Positions 10,103 to 17,683 of a stretch of 64,000 nt of DNA are shown piece by piece (position 1 is the stretch's first letter; the number at the start of each line of letters is the position of its first letter). The position numbers and the translations under genes were made by a program. The notes under the pieces were generated by a model. The model had not been told where the DNA came from and did no database searches. It saw only the letters and a list, made by a program, of their open reading frames with translations. Source of the DNA: Blastococcus xanthinilyticus (GTDB lineage: Bacteria > Actinomycetota > Actinomycetes > Mycobacteriales > Geodermatophilaceae); the NCBI RefSeq assembly GCF_008124835.1, contig NZ_VNHW01000006.1, positions 1 to 64,000 of the forward strand. Reading direction: 5' to 3'.

Positions 10103-10145
10103 CGCTCGCACTGGCGAGCGGCAGAGCCAGACCGCTTTGGCGGTC
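10103..10145 (+). promoter_or_regulatory. Two adjacent stem-loops before a small ORF
   Basis: Two perfect hairpins stand side by side just upstream of the ATG at 10160: CGCTCGC/GCGAGCG with a 4-nt loop (10103-10120) and GACCGC/GCGGTC with a 4-nt loop (10130-10145). They occupy the last part of a 291-bp stretch (9869-10159) in which I see no gene. They could act as a 5' leader control element or as a terminator for the upstream operon; no T-tract follows. Confidence 0.45.
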
Positions 10146-10159
10146 GGAAGGGCACACTC

Positions 10160-10477
10160 ATGCGGGTCTTGTTCGTCTCGGTCAACCAGAGCTACGAGTC
10201 GTCCATGTCGATGTCCCAACTCGCCCGCTGTGCGGAGCGGGCGTGGCCCATCAGTCTGCCGAAGGCCCAGTCGTGCGACCGGGTAGTCGCTGTCTTCCAC
10301 GAAAGGCCACTTGCCTCGTGGGAGGCCCACGGCGCCTACCTCACCGACGAGGTCTACTCGACCACCGGTGGGGACCGCGCCCGGGTCGGCGTGGTGCTCG
10401 GTGACCCGGTGCCACTCCGGCCGGAGTACTTCACCACGCCGGCCCTGCGCCGGGGCGTCGCGGTGATCGAGTTCTGA
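10160..10477 (+). CDS. Small unknown protein, possible PUA/ASCH-like fold
   Basis: I do not recognise this 105-residue protein with certainty. It reads as one small globular domain: a beta-strand start (MRVLFVSVNQSY), a helix with Trp (ARCAERAWPISL), two strands (DRVVAVFHE and RVGVVLGDPV) and a final GVAVIEF. That order of a helix, a substrate-like W and short strands recalls PUA/ASCH-type proteins, but this is only an impression. GGAAGGG lies about 8 nt before the ATG. It follows the ABC-3C-like genes after a 291-bp gap that ends in two stem-loops, so it may be part of that cargo or independent. Confidence 0.5.
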   Translation: MRVLFVSVNQSYESSMSMSQLARCAERAWPISLPKAQSCDRVVAVFHERPLASWEAHGAYLTDEVYSTTGGDRARVGVVLGDPVPLRPEYFTTPALRRGVAVIEF

Positions 10478-10515
10478 CCACCAAGCGCGGAACATCCCGC
10501 GCGTGACCCCAAGGG

Positions 10516-10554
10516 CGCCGGGAACGAGCCATGGCAGATGGCTCGTTCCCGGCG
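10516..10554. terminator. Strong hairpin between convergent genes
   Basis: A perfect 17-bp stem (10516-10532 with 10538-10554) closes a 5-nt loop. It lies between the plus-strand small ORF and the end of the minus-strand T4SS operon, as expected for a bidirectional terminator. No T-tract is present, which is common in GC-rich actinobacteria. Confidence 0.75.
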
Positions 10555-10710
10555 TCATCTCTAGCGGTCTTCACGCTGCATCCTGTGCCGACCGGCCGTA
10601 CGCGACTGTGGCCTGCGGGGCAGCACCCTCTGGCCATGTCGCCGGGGCTACGTCTTTTCGGGCCTTTGTCCGCCCATTTCCTCGCGGTGAGCCGCTGGCG
10701 CCGACGCTGC

Positions 10711-11193
10711 TCATAGAGGGGAGTCGTCGAGGAAGGCGGTGTAGCGGCTTTCGGCGGGCCAGTCCTGGTGCCGGCCGGTGCGGCAGGTGCTCTCTCCGAG
10801 CCGTTGGGCCATGCGGTCGCAGAACATCGGGAAGGCGTAGCGATTCCATTCCTCCACCAGTTGGGGACCTGCTGCGTTCTCTGCTTCCCACCGCAGCACC
10901 GCCAGCACCGGCAGCTCCCGGGCGATGTGGGCGTGATGGCACCAGCAGGCCGGGACCATTTGCGCGGGCCGCCACGCGTACTCGTGATTGATCCATGCGA
11001 CGACGTCGCCACACCAACTCCACACCGCTGCGCTGAGCTCGCCGCTGCACCTGGCTGGCTCCCAGGGGCGCTCCAGGTCAGCCGCGCCGTCCGCATGAGC
11101 CACTCCCCCACGATCACTTCGACGGGCGGCTTCTAGAAGCTCGAGCGAACGCAGCACCGGGAAGGGGGGCGCCGGGAACGGCAGGACGATCAC
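10711..11193 (-). CDS. DUF4913-like protein, last gene of T4SS operon
   Basis: This 160-residue protein resembles the DUF4913 proteins common in actinobacterial conjugative elements. A tryptophan-rich core is visible (AVWSWCGDVVAWINHEY), followed by PACWCHHAHIARELPVLAVL, the cysteine/histidine stretch typical of that family. Its role is unknown. The GTG start overlaps the stop of the VirD4-like gene by 4 bp (GTGA), so it closes the 13-gene operon that starts at 23838. No membrane segment is seen, so it is probably cytoplasmic and may work with the coupling protein or relaxosome. Confidence 0.68.
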   Translation of the reverse strand: MIVLPFPAPPFPVLRSLELLEAARRSDRGGVAHADGAADLERPWEPARCSGELSAAVWSWCGDVVAWINHEYAWRPAQMVPACWCHHAHIARELPVLAVLRWEAENAAGPQLVEEWNRYAFPMFCDRMAQRLGESTCRTGRHQDWPAESRYTAFLDDSPL

Positions 11194-12713
11194 CAGGACC
11201 GTGCCTCCGGCTGCGCGGACGGTGAGTCGGCCGGGTCGACGTGCCGGCTGGGGACGAGCCGGTGATCACGGGCGTAGGCCAGCGCGGCAGCCGTGCGCTG
11301 CTCGACGTCGACGTCGACGGTGTCGGTGCGGGCGCGGGTGACACGCGCGCGGGCGGCGTCGAGCTCGGTCGTGAGCTGCTGACCGGCTTTGCCGTCGAGG
11401 CAGCGCCGCAGCCGGGCGATGATCGGCGGCGCGGTGCCTGCGACGACGAGAGCGTGCCGCTCAGGGATGCGACGGATGTCGCCGGGGCGCAACACCCGCA
11501 CGTCCTCACCGGAGCGGGACGTGCCGATGCCGCCGGGCCCGTCGGTGACGGTCCGCCGGCTGATCCGCACGTCGTCGAGCAGGTCGGACAACTCGCGGTA
11601 GAAGTGGACGTCCTTGCCGCCGCCGAAGATGACGAGGTTGTTGGTGAGCCCGAACAGCGAGCGGGCCTCGTCCTCGCCGTACGAGACGACCATCTGTTTC
11701 CAGGTCTGGGCGGCGTAGATGAACGACAGCCCGAGCGCGCGCTCGTTGGCCATCCGCACCCGCAGAGTCGGCAGCGGCGTGGTGGACGGCAGTTCGTCGA
11801 GACACGCCAGGAAGGACGGCGTCAGCCGCCCGTGCGGCGAGGTGGTGGCGACGTGCAGGGCGGTGTCGAGGACGTTCTCGGCGACTGCGGTCATCAGCGG
11901 CGCCGCCGAGGCGTAGGGGTCCTCCCGGCCGAGTAGGTACACCGTTCCCTGCCGGGCGATCAGGTCGGCCAGATCGGTCGTCGGCCGCCCGCGCGAAGGC
12001 ACGCAGCGAGCTCTGATGTCCGGCTGGAAGAACAGCGCCATCGCTTGCTGGACCGTGGTCACCGTGTTGCCAACGGTGTCCGGGCTGCCGTGCAGTGCGC
12101 CGATCAGCAGCCCGTCCCAGAACCGAGCCGCGTGCGGATGCTGCTGCAGGATCCCGGCGGGCTGCTCGGCGGCGACCGGGTTGGCTACCCACTCAAGGAC
12201 GTGCTCCAGGGTGCGGCCGGTGAGTGCCGCCGCGTGCAGGAATCCCTGCAGAACCTTGGCGGTCTCCGCGGCGTAGAACCGGGCGGCGTTGTCCTGCCGG
12301 CCTCCGCTGACCGCGCCGGCGACGGTGCCGGCGGCGAACGCCTTGGCTCGTCGCTCGGCGATCCGAGGATCGACGCAGCCGGCGACCGGATCCCACACCA
12401 GCTCCGGCAGCCCCGGGGCGGCGCCGAAAGGATCGAGGACCGCGACCGGGCGCGGCGGCTCGCCGGGGCCAGCGGGCCGTTGCCGTCGTTCGGCGGTCAG
12501 CAGCAGGTCGTCGACCTTGGTCAGCGTCGCCAGCCCGGCGCCACGGTGGGCCAGCAGGGCGGGAGCGAGCAGGTCGAGGGTCTTGCCGGACCCCTGCTCG
12601 CCGTAGACGCCGGTGGTCCGGTCGTAGCGGCACCACAGCTCCACCCCGTGCGGCTGGGAGGAGCGCCCCAGCCGCCAGCCGACGTCGGTCGGATCGAACC
12701 CTGACGTGAGCAT
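11190..12713 (-). CDS. VirD4/TraG-like type IV coupling ATPase, soluble part
   Basis: This is the coupling ATPase that hands the relaxase-DNA complex to the secretion channel. It opens with GWRLGRSSQPHGVELW, the segment that in TraG/VirD4 proteins directly precedes the P-loop, then Walker A GEQGSGKT (about residue 40). Downstream CLDELPSTTPLP is the Walker B/Glu region and FIYAAQTWKQM the usual sensor helix. Unlike standard VirD4 proteins it has no N-terminal membrane segments: those seem to be in a separate gene at 14329-14949. AGGGGAG lies upstream of the ATG. The 3' end overlaps the DUF4913-like gene, and 12 bp separate it from the gene before. Confidence 0.88.
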   Translation of the reverse strand: MLTSGFDPTDVGWRLGRSSQPHGVELWCRYDRTTGVYGEQGSGKTLDLLAPALLAHRGAGLATLTKVDDLLLTAERRQRPAGPGEPPRPVAVLDPFGAAPGLPELVWDPVAGCVDPRIAERRAKAFAAGTVAGAVSGGRQDNAARFYAAETAKVLQGFLHAAALTGRTLEHVLEWVANPVAAEQPAGILQQHPHAARFWDGLLIGALHGSPDTVGNTVTTVQQAMALFFQPDIRARCVPSRGRPTTDLADLIARQGTVYLLGREDPYASAAPLMTAVAENVLDTALHVATTSPHGRLTPSFLACLDELPSTTPLPTLRVRMANERALGLSFIYAAQTWKQMVVSYGEDEARSLFGLTNNLVIFGGGKDVHFYRELSDLLDDVRISRRTVTDGPGGIGTSRSGEDVRVLRPGDIRRIPERHALVVAGTAPPIIARLRRCLDGKAGQQLTTELDAARARVTRARTDTVDVDVEQRTAAALAYARDHRLVPSRHVDPADSPSAQPEARSW

Positions 12714-12725
12714 CCGACTCCCCTT

Positions 12726-14024
12726 TCAGCGTGCCCGGCCGGGGCTGGGCCGCTGGGCTCGCGCCGACTGCAGCTGCTGGTGGGCCTGCTGAATGGCCAC
12801 GCTGAGCGCGACCGGCGTCTGCGGGTCGTCGAGCAGCGCCCGATTCGCCGCCCAGGCCCGGCGCGGAAAGCCCGCCGTCGCGCGGGCATCCGGATCGGCT
12901 GCCCGGTCGGCGACGGCGAGGGAGAGCAGCCGGGCGTTGTGCAGGGCGCCGGCGACCGGTTGCAGGTCGGTGGCGTTGACGCGGACCAGCCCGCCGGGCT
13001 GATATCCGCGCAGGTAGGCGGCGACCCGCTCGTCGCGCGGTGGCACGTCGCGGGCGTAGGCAATCAGGGATCCGTTGTCGGCCCAGGATCGGACGGTGCG
13101 GTACAGCAGCTGCGTGGCAAGAGTGGGCAGGTGCTGGGCCGCGGACGTGACTGATGCGCGCAAGGACGCCGTCCAGGTGGCCGGGTCACGTTCGGCAGAG
13201 CGGAGGGCGGCATGGAGTCGACCGGCCGCGGTGACGCCGGATGGTGCGTGCTGGTGGAAGTGGCGGCTGCCGTCGTCGTACGGACGCAGGGATGCTCGGA
13301 CGGCGCGCCAGGCGTCCGCCGCCGGCGTCTGAACTGCGAGTGGTGGCGCGTCGGTGGAGCCGAGGCGCTCCGCGGCTGAGCTGAGTGTCTGGGCGGCGAT
13401 CGTGTAGGCCAGGACCTCGGTGACCGACGGCGGATCATTGGCGCGGGCCGTGGCCTGGAGAAGGACGCCGATGGCGTCGGGGACCACGCGTGCCGGATCC
13501 GCGGACGTAACGACCGCGGATCCTGGAACGGGACGGTCGAGAATGGCGACGTCGGCACGGTTCGGCGGTTGCAGCGCGGCTGTCTGCTGGACCAGGGCCG
13601 CCTGTCGCTCGACCTCTGTGTGCCACTGCGTCGCCGGACCGGCAGGCAGGCGGTGGGCGACCACCGCGGCCAGCGGCGTCACTGTCTCGGCCACGGCGGT
13701 GGCGACGGCCCACCGGCTGGTCACGGAGGTGTGGTCGTAGAGGACGCCGACGGTGTCAGCTGCGGCTGCCGCCAAACGAGTCAACGCCGACTCTGTTGCT
13801 GGAGCCCGGACGCCGAGCTCGGTGCAGGCAGCAGCCAGGGCGGCGACCTGCTGTTCGCGGCGATCGCCGGCAAGCGGGGATACGCCGTCGTGGCGCAGGT
13901 GGGCCAATGCCCGACCCAAGTGGCCCAATGCGGTGCCTGCATCGGCGCGCGCGGCTGCGCTGTCGTCCGTGATCCGCGCTGTTTCGGCGAGGGCGTCGAG
14001 CAGCTGCCCGAGCGAGGTAGCCAT
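12726..14024 (-). CDS. Unknown 432-residue conjugation-operon protein
   Basis: I do not recognise a family. The protein is alanine- and leucine-rich, mostly helical, with no clear signal peptide, membrane segment or catalytic motif. It appears to consist of repeated helical segments and could be a scaffold or a relaxosome accessory factor. It sits inside the T4SS operon between a small acidic protein, whose stop overlaps its ATG (TGATG), and the VirD4-like ATPase. That position, inside the two halves of the apparent coupling protein, suggests a DNA-delivery role, which is inference from context only. Confidence 0.72.
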   Translation of the reverse strand: MATSLGQLLDALAETARITDDSAAARADAGTALGHLGRALAHLRHDGVSPLAGDRREQQVAALAAACTELGVRAPATESALTRLAAAAADTVGVLYDHTSVTSRWAVATAVAETVTPLAAVVAHRLPAGPATQWHTEVERQAALVQQTAALQPPNRADVAILDRPVPGSAVVTSADPARVVPDAIGVLLQATARANDPPSVTEVLAYTIAAQTLSSAAERLGSTDAPPLAVQTPAADAWRAVRASLRPYDDGSRHFHQHAPSGVTAAGRLHAALRSAERDPATWTASLRASVTSAAQHLPTLATQLLYRTVRSWADNGSLIAYARDVPPRDERVAAYLRGYQPGGLVRVNATDLQPVAGALHNARLLSLAVADRAADPDARATAGFPRRAWAANRALLDDPQTPVALSVAIQQAHQQLQSARAQRPSPGRAR

Positions 14025-14332
14025 CAGCGTGGCGCACGCAGCGCTCGGTGGCCGTGCTGAGCGGCGGCGAGGACGTCGGGGTGCGCGAAATCAGCGGCAG
14101 GCAGATTGCCGAGGATGCGCAGCGCCTGCTCGACGAGCCGGTCGGGGTCGGTGGCGTCGGCCGTCGCGGGTACCGGGGCGCTGGGCGCGCGCAGGGCGGT
14201 GGCGGCGGCAAGGCAGTGCAGCTGCGCCGTCGGCCCCGCCTGGTCGTTGCGGGAAGCGGCGGCGAACAGTGCTGCAGCCTCGGCGCGGGCGGCCAGCAGA
14301 TCGAAGTTCAGGCCGTCGTCGGTCGAGCTCAT
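14024..14332 (-). CDS. Small alanine-rich protein of T4SS operon
   Basis: This 102-residue protein (MSSTDDGLNFDLL...) is helical and alanine-rich, with no motif that I recognise. AGGAGA precedes the ATG, and the start overlaps the upstream gene's stop as ATGA, so it is coupled to the membrane gene at 14329-14949. Its stop overlaps the next start (TGATG). A longer frame reaching back to 14896 lacks a matching start and would cover the neighbouring gene. The conserved coupling argues that it is a real operon member, probably a small cytoplasmic partner of the VirD4 complex. Confidence 0.68.
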   Translation of the reverse strand: MSSTDDGLNFDLLAARAEAAALFAAASRNDQAGPTAQLHCLAAATALRAPSAPVPATADATDPDRLVEQALRILGNLPAADFAHPDVLAAAQHGHRALRAPR

Positions 14333-14949
14333 CGAGGGTTCTCCTTCACAGTGCGGACGGGTGATGCCTGGGTCGACGGTGCTGGGGAGGTCGATCGCGA
14401 AGTGGTGCTCGGGACGGATCTGTGGGTACGCCCGCGGATCGCGTCGCCGCCTGTGGATAGGAGGCGATGACGGCGTCCTCGGCTGCCTCCGGACGGGTAG
14501 CGGTCCGGGCGGATGACCGCTCGCCCGGCGCGCAGCTGGCGCAACCCGAGGGCTTGCTCGGCCTCCCTGCGGGTGGCCATGCCGCCGCGGGCGTCGCCCG
14601 GGCGGCGGTAGCGGGTGACCAGGACAGCGGCGAGGACTGCGGCGGTCAGCAAGACGAGCTCGGCGGCGGCAACGCACGCGTACACCGGGATGGGCCCCGC
14701 GACCTGACGCAGTTGGTCGGGCGGCAGGCCGCGGCCAGGGTCGCCGTGCAGCAGTCCGCCGAGGACATGGGTGATCGTCTCGGTGCCCTTCGGCCACACC
14801 CAGCCACCGCCCCACAACGCCGAGGCGACTCCGAGACCAACCAGGGCTGCCAGTGCGACAGCGATCAGGGCGCCGCCGACTGCGGCGACGGCCCATTCGG
14901 ATCCTCGGGCGATCGGCTGCGGATCGCGGCGCCGGAACGGCGTGGTCAC
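14329..14949 (-). CDS. Membrane protein resembling N-terminal half of VirD4/TraG
   Basis: This 206-residue protein has two or more membrane helices (EWAVAAVGGALIAVALAAL at 19-37 and a second near 88-110), then a cytoplasmic part reading GMATRREAEQALGLRQLRAG and RAVIRPDRYP. In ordinary TraG/VirD4 proteins that stretch joins the membrane anchor to the GWRLGRS segment and P-loop, exactly where the separate ATPase at 11190-12713 begins. I therefore read this as the detached anchor of the coupling protein. GTG 14949 overlaps the preceding stop (GTGA), and its own stop overlaps the next ATG. Confidence 0.72.
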   Translation of the reverse strand: MTTPFRRRDPQPIARGSEWAVAAVGGALIAVALAALVGLGVASALWGGGWVWPKGTETITHVLGGLLHGDPGRGLPPDQLRQVAGPIPVYACVAAAELVLLTAAVLAAVLVTRYRRPGDARGGMATRREAEQALGLRQLRAGRAVIRPDRYPSGGSRGRRHRLLSTGGDAIRGRTHRSVPSTTSRSTSPAPSTQASPVRTVKENPR

Positions 14950-16178
14950 GCGCCGGCCCCGGCTCGGTGGTGGATGTGCACGTCTTGATTTCCTCTCTGC
15001 CGGTCAGCCCCGGCGACGGTGGCGGCGCGCAGGTCGACGCCGTGGTCGGCCAGCCACGGCACGGGATCGACGGACGCGCCGTCGAGGCGAACCTCGAGGT
15101 GCAGGTGGACGCCGGTGCTGTTGCCGGTGGACCCCTGGAAGCCGAGCAGCGCCCCGGCGCTGACGCGCTGGCCGGCGGTAGCGGTGTAGGCCGACAGGTG
15201 TGCGTAGCGGGTGGTCACCCCGCCGCCGTGGTCGAGTTCGACGAGGTTGCCGTAGCCGGTCAGGCTCAGGCTTCCGTCGCGGTCGCAGTAGGCGCTGGTG
15301 CACGCGGCGGTGACCACGGTGCCGTCGGCGGAGGCGTAGACCGGGGTGTCGCGCGATCCGGCGATGTCGACCCCGGCGTGCAGGGCGCCTCCACGGGGCC
15401 CGTAGCCGGAGGTGACGGTGCCGGCGGTGGGCCGGATCCACGACCCAGCAGCCACCGGCAGGCCCGGGCAGACGCCGGCCACCGCGCTGCCCGGGGCGGC
15501 CGCGGTCGCCTGGGCGGCCGGCCACAGCACGGCCGTCAGCTCGCGGGCGAGCGGCTCCCAGTGGGCGTAGGCGCCTCCATAGGCCGAGACCTGCACGGCC
15601 TGTGCGGCCTGAGTGAGCGGGATGGCCCGCCAGTCGGGCACGGCCACGAGCCGGCGGTAGAAGGCCTCGGCGGCGTAGACGGGGTCCATCAGCTGGGCGA
15701 CGGTGCCCCAGCCGGCGATCCAGCGCTGTTGGAAGGTGTTGACGCTGTCGTGGTCGGAGCCGAGCCCGTCATGCGGAAAGTTCAAGCTGGTTGCGGTCAC
15801 GGCGGCTTGGTCGGCGGTGAGTTCGGGGCTGCTGCCGTCGTTGGCCAGCATCCGGATTCGCGACTCCTGGTACGCGGTGGCCAGCGCCACGGTGGCCGCG
15901 TACGGGTCGAGTCCTTGTACCGAGGCGACGGTCACGATGGTCTGTGCGTGGCCCATCTGGACGGCGTCCAGCTCGGTGCCGGCGACCGTGCTGCCGGTGC
16001 CGCCGATCGAGCAGGACGACGACGCCGTCGCCGTCGACGCCTCCGGTGCGGCGAGAACCGCGAGAGGGATCAGCAGCAGCGTCAATACGCCGAACACCGG
16101 GACAGCGACGGGAGCGGCGGCCTTCCACAGCCATCGCTTCACGTACGCCTTAGCCAGTCCTTCGACAGTCCCGCTCAC
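14946..16178 (-). CDS. T4SS peptidoglycan hydrolase: lytic transglycosylase-like plus M23 peptidase
   Basis: This membrane-anchored enzyme should open the cell wall for the channel. A membrane helix lies near residues 15-40. Residues 70-200 resemble a VirB1/lysozyme-like domain (ATAYQESRIRML with the likely catalytic Glu, later SVNTFQQRW). Residues 250-380 form an M23 metallopeptidase with the zinc ligands in LHAGVDIAG and HLHLEVRLDG. The start is GTG 16178, which overlaps the VirB4 stop as GTGA; the open frame runs further upstream without a suitable start. Two hydrolytic domains in one protein are known from Gram-positive T4SSs (for example the Tn916-type hydrolases, with different domains). 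Confidence 0.87.
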   Translation of the reverse strand: MSGTVEGLAKAYVKRWLWKAAAPVAVPVFGVLTLLLIPLAVLAAPEASTATASSSCSIGGTGSTVAGTELDAVQMGHAQTIVTVASVQGLDPYAATVALATAYQESRIRMLANDGSSPELTADQAAVTATSLNFPHDGLGSDHDSVNTFQQRWIAGWGTVAQLMDPVYAAEAFYRRLVAVPDWRAIPLTQAAQAVQVSAYGGAYAHWEPLARELTAVLWPAAQATAAAPGSAVAGVCPGLPVAAGSWIRPTAGTVTSGYGPRGGALHAGVDIAGSRDTPVYASADGTVVTAACTSAYCDRDGSLSLTGYGNLVELDHGGGVTTRYAHLSAYTATAGQRVSAGALLGFQGSTGNSTGVHLHLEVRLDGASVDPVPWLADHGVDLRAATVAGADRQRGNQDVHIHHRAGAGA

Positions 16179-17683
16179 GCCGGACGTCCGGCGGTGAGGG
16201 CCTCGTTGGTGTCGGTCAGGGCCAGCTCGGGCGCCGTGAGGACGGTCTGCACCTTGAAGGCTCGGTCGCCGACCAGCCAGAGGGCACGGCCCTTGCCGGC
16301 GATCGCCCAGCCGGTGACCACCCGCTGGGCGATCGGGGTCAGCCCGAGCATGGTGGCGAGCTCGTCGGCGACGGCCTGGTCCTGGCCGTGCAGCACCTTG
16401 ACGTCGCACAGGTGCAGCAGGTCGCGGGCGATGGCCACCGCCTGAGAAGAGGCGTCGCCGGCGGTGAGCATGTCCGAGGGCTTGTGCGCGAGCAGGATCT
16501 GCACGTCGGCGTCGCGGCGGGACAGCCGCAGGTTGGCGTCCAGGCTCTTCATCGCCTCGGCACCGAGGCGCATCTGCCGCCAGGTCTCGTCGCGGATGAC
16601 GATGCGGAGGTCGCCTGGGTCGGCGATCTCGCGCATGGCTTGTCCCCAGGAGTTCAGGCAGGTCAGTGCGATGCCGACGGCCTGGTCACCGAGCGGCTCG
16701 AGGCGGGACAGCGACAGGGATTGGATGGGCGCGCGCCAGTCGACCTCGATCGACGTGTGGTCGTCGAACAGCCCGGCCAACGAGCCCTTGACGAGGGAGC
16801 CGAGGGCATCGCGCAGGGTTCGGGTGGCGTCGAGGAAGTGCCGCCGGTCGGCGTAGCGGCATGAGGCGACGAGGTCGTCGGCGGGTTCGTCCAGGGCTTG
16901 CCACAGCTGCGGGATGGTGGGCTCGGTCAGCCGGGTGGCTCCCCTGCGGTAGCCGGTGAGCAGTCGCAGCGCCTCGCCGACGGCGGTCTCCTCCACCGGG
17001 CCGAAGGGCACGTTCTGGGAGCCGACCAGGCCACGGATCAGCACCAGCCAGCGGGCGAACACGATCGCCTCGCGGCGGCGGGCCTCGGCGGCGTCGAGCC
17101 GGTCCCAGCCGTGGCCGAGCGGACCGAAGGCCAGCGGGTTGACCCGGGCGGACAGTCCGTGGCCGATGACGAACGGCTCCACGCCCAGCGCGCGGCACAG
17201 CGGCTCGTACTCGTCCTTGGTGTCGCCCAGGATCAGCGTGCGGTAGCCGTACGCCAGCATCCGCAACGCGAAAGCCTTGACGGTGGCCGACTTACCGCGG
17301 CCGGGCTTACCGAAGACCACGACGTTCGGGTTGGTGACCGGGATGTCGTCGTCGGTGACCCAGCCGACCGGATCGCAGTAGAACGCCCCGCCCGACAACA
17401 GGTCGATGCCCATCTGCGCGCCCGTAGGCGGTAGCCCGCTGCTGGCGATCAACGGCCACACCACCGGCGTCTGCTCCGACGTCATCCGCCACACCGACAG
17501 CGGCGCGGTCGCCGCCGCCCGCCCCAGGCCTCGCCCACGCGGCCCACGGCGGGGCACGAACTCGATGAACGGCCCGCGCTCTCGTCGCCCCGCCTCCACG
17601 GCGGGGACGGCGGGGAGCCGGTGACCGAAGTCGTCGAGCAGGACGGCGACGTCCCGGCCCCGGCGGGAGCCGCGGCGGTTCAT
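16175..17683 (-). CDS. VirB4-like T4SS ATPase
   Basis: This is the motor ATPase of the secretion channel. Walker A is GKPGRGKSATVKAF (about residue 130), followed by LILGDTKDEYEPL. Walker B is the LRIVIRDETW region near 370, and AHKPSDML resembles the VirB4/HerA motif IV region. ATG 17683 overlaps the preceding stop (ATGA), so translation is coupled to the SCO6880-like gene. The 502-residue length corresponds to the C-terminal ATPase half of classical VirB4, with the N-terminal membrane half probably supplied by that neighbour, as in Streptomyces-type elements. Confidence 0.88.
   Translation of the reverse strand: MNRRGSRRGRDVAVLLDDFGHRLPAVPAVEAGRRERGPFIEFVPRRGPRGRGLGRAAATAPLSVWRMTSEQTPVVWPLIASSGLPPTGAQMGIDLLSGGAFYCDPVGWVTDDDIPVTNPNVVVFGKPGRGKSATVKAFALRMLAYGYRTLILGDTKDEYEPLCRALGVEPFVIGHGLSARVNPLAFGPLGHGWDRLDAAEARRREAIVFARWLVLIRGLVGSQNVPFGPVEETAVGEALRLLTGYRRGATRLTEPTIPQLWQALDEPADDLVASCRYADRRHFLDATRTLRDALGSLVKGSLAGLFDDHTSIEVDWRAPIQSLSLSRLEPLGDQAVGIALTCLNSWGQAMREIADPGDLRIVIRDETWRQMRLGAEAMKSLDANLRLSRRDADVQILLAHKPSDMLTAGDASSQAVAIARDLLHLCDVKVLHGQDQAVADELATMLGLTPIAQRVVTGWAIAGKGRALWLVGDRAFKVQTVLTAPELALTDTNEALTAGRPA

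Noticed and set aside
11336-11343. GGGTGACA inside the VirD4-like gene
   Set aside because: Single isolated copy; about two chance copies are expected in a window of this size and composition. The same holds for one near 62.7 kb.
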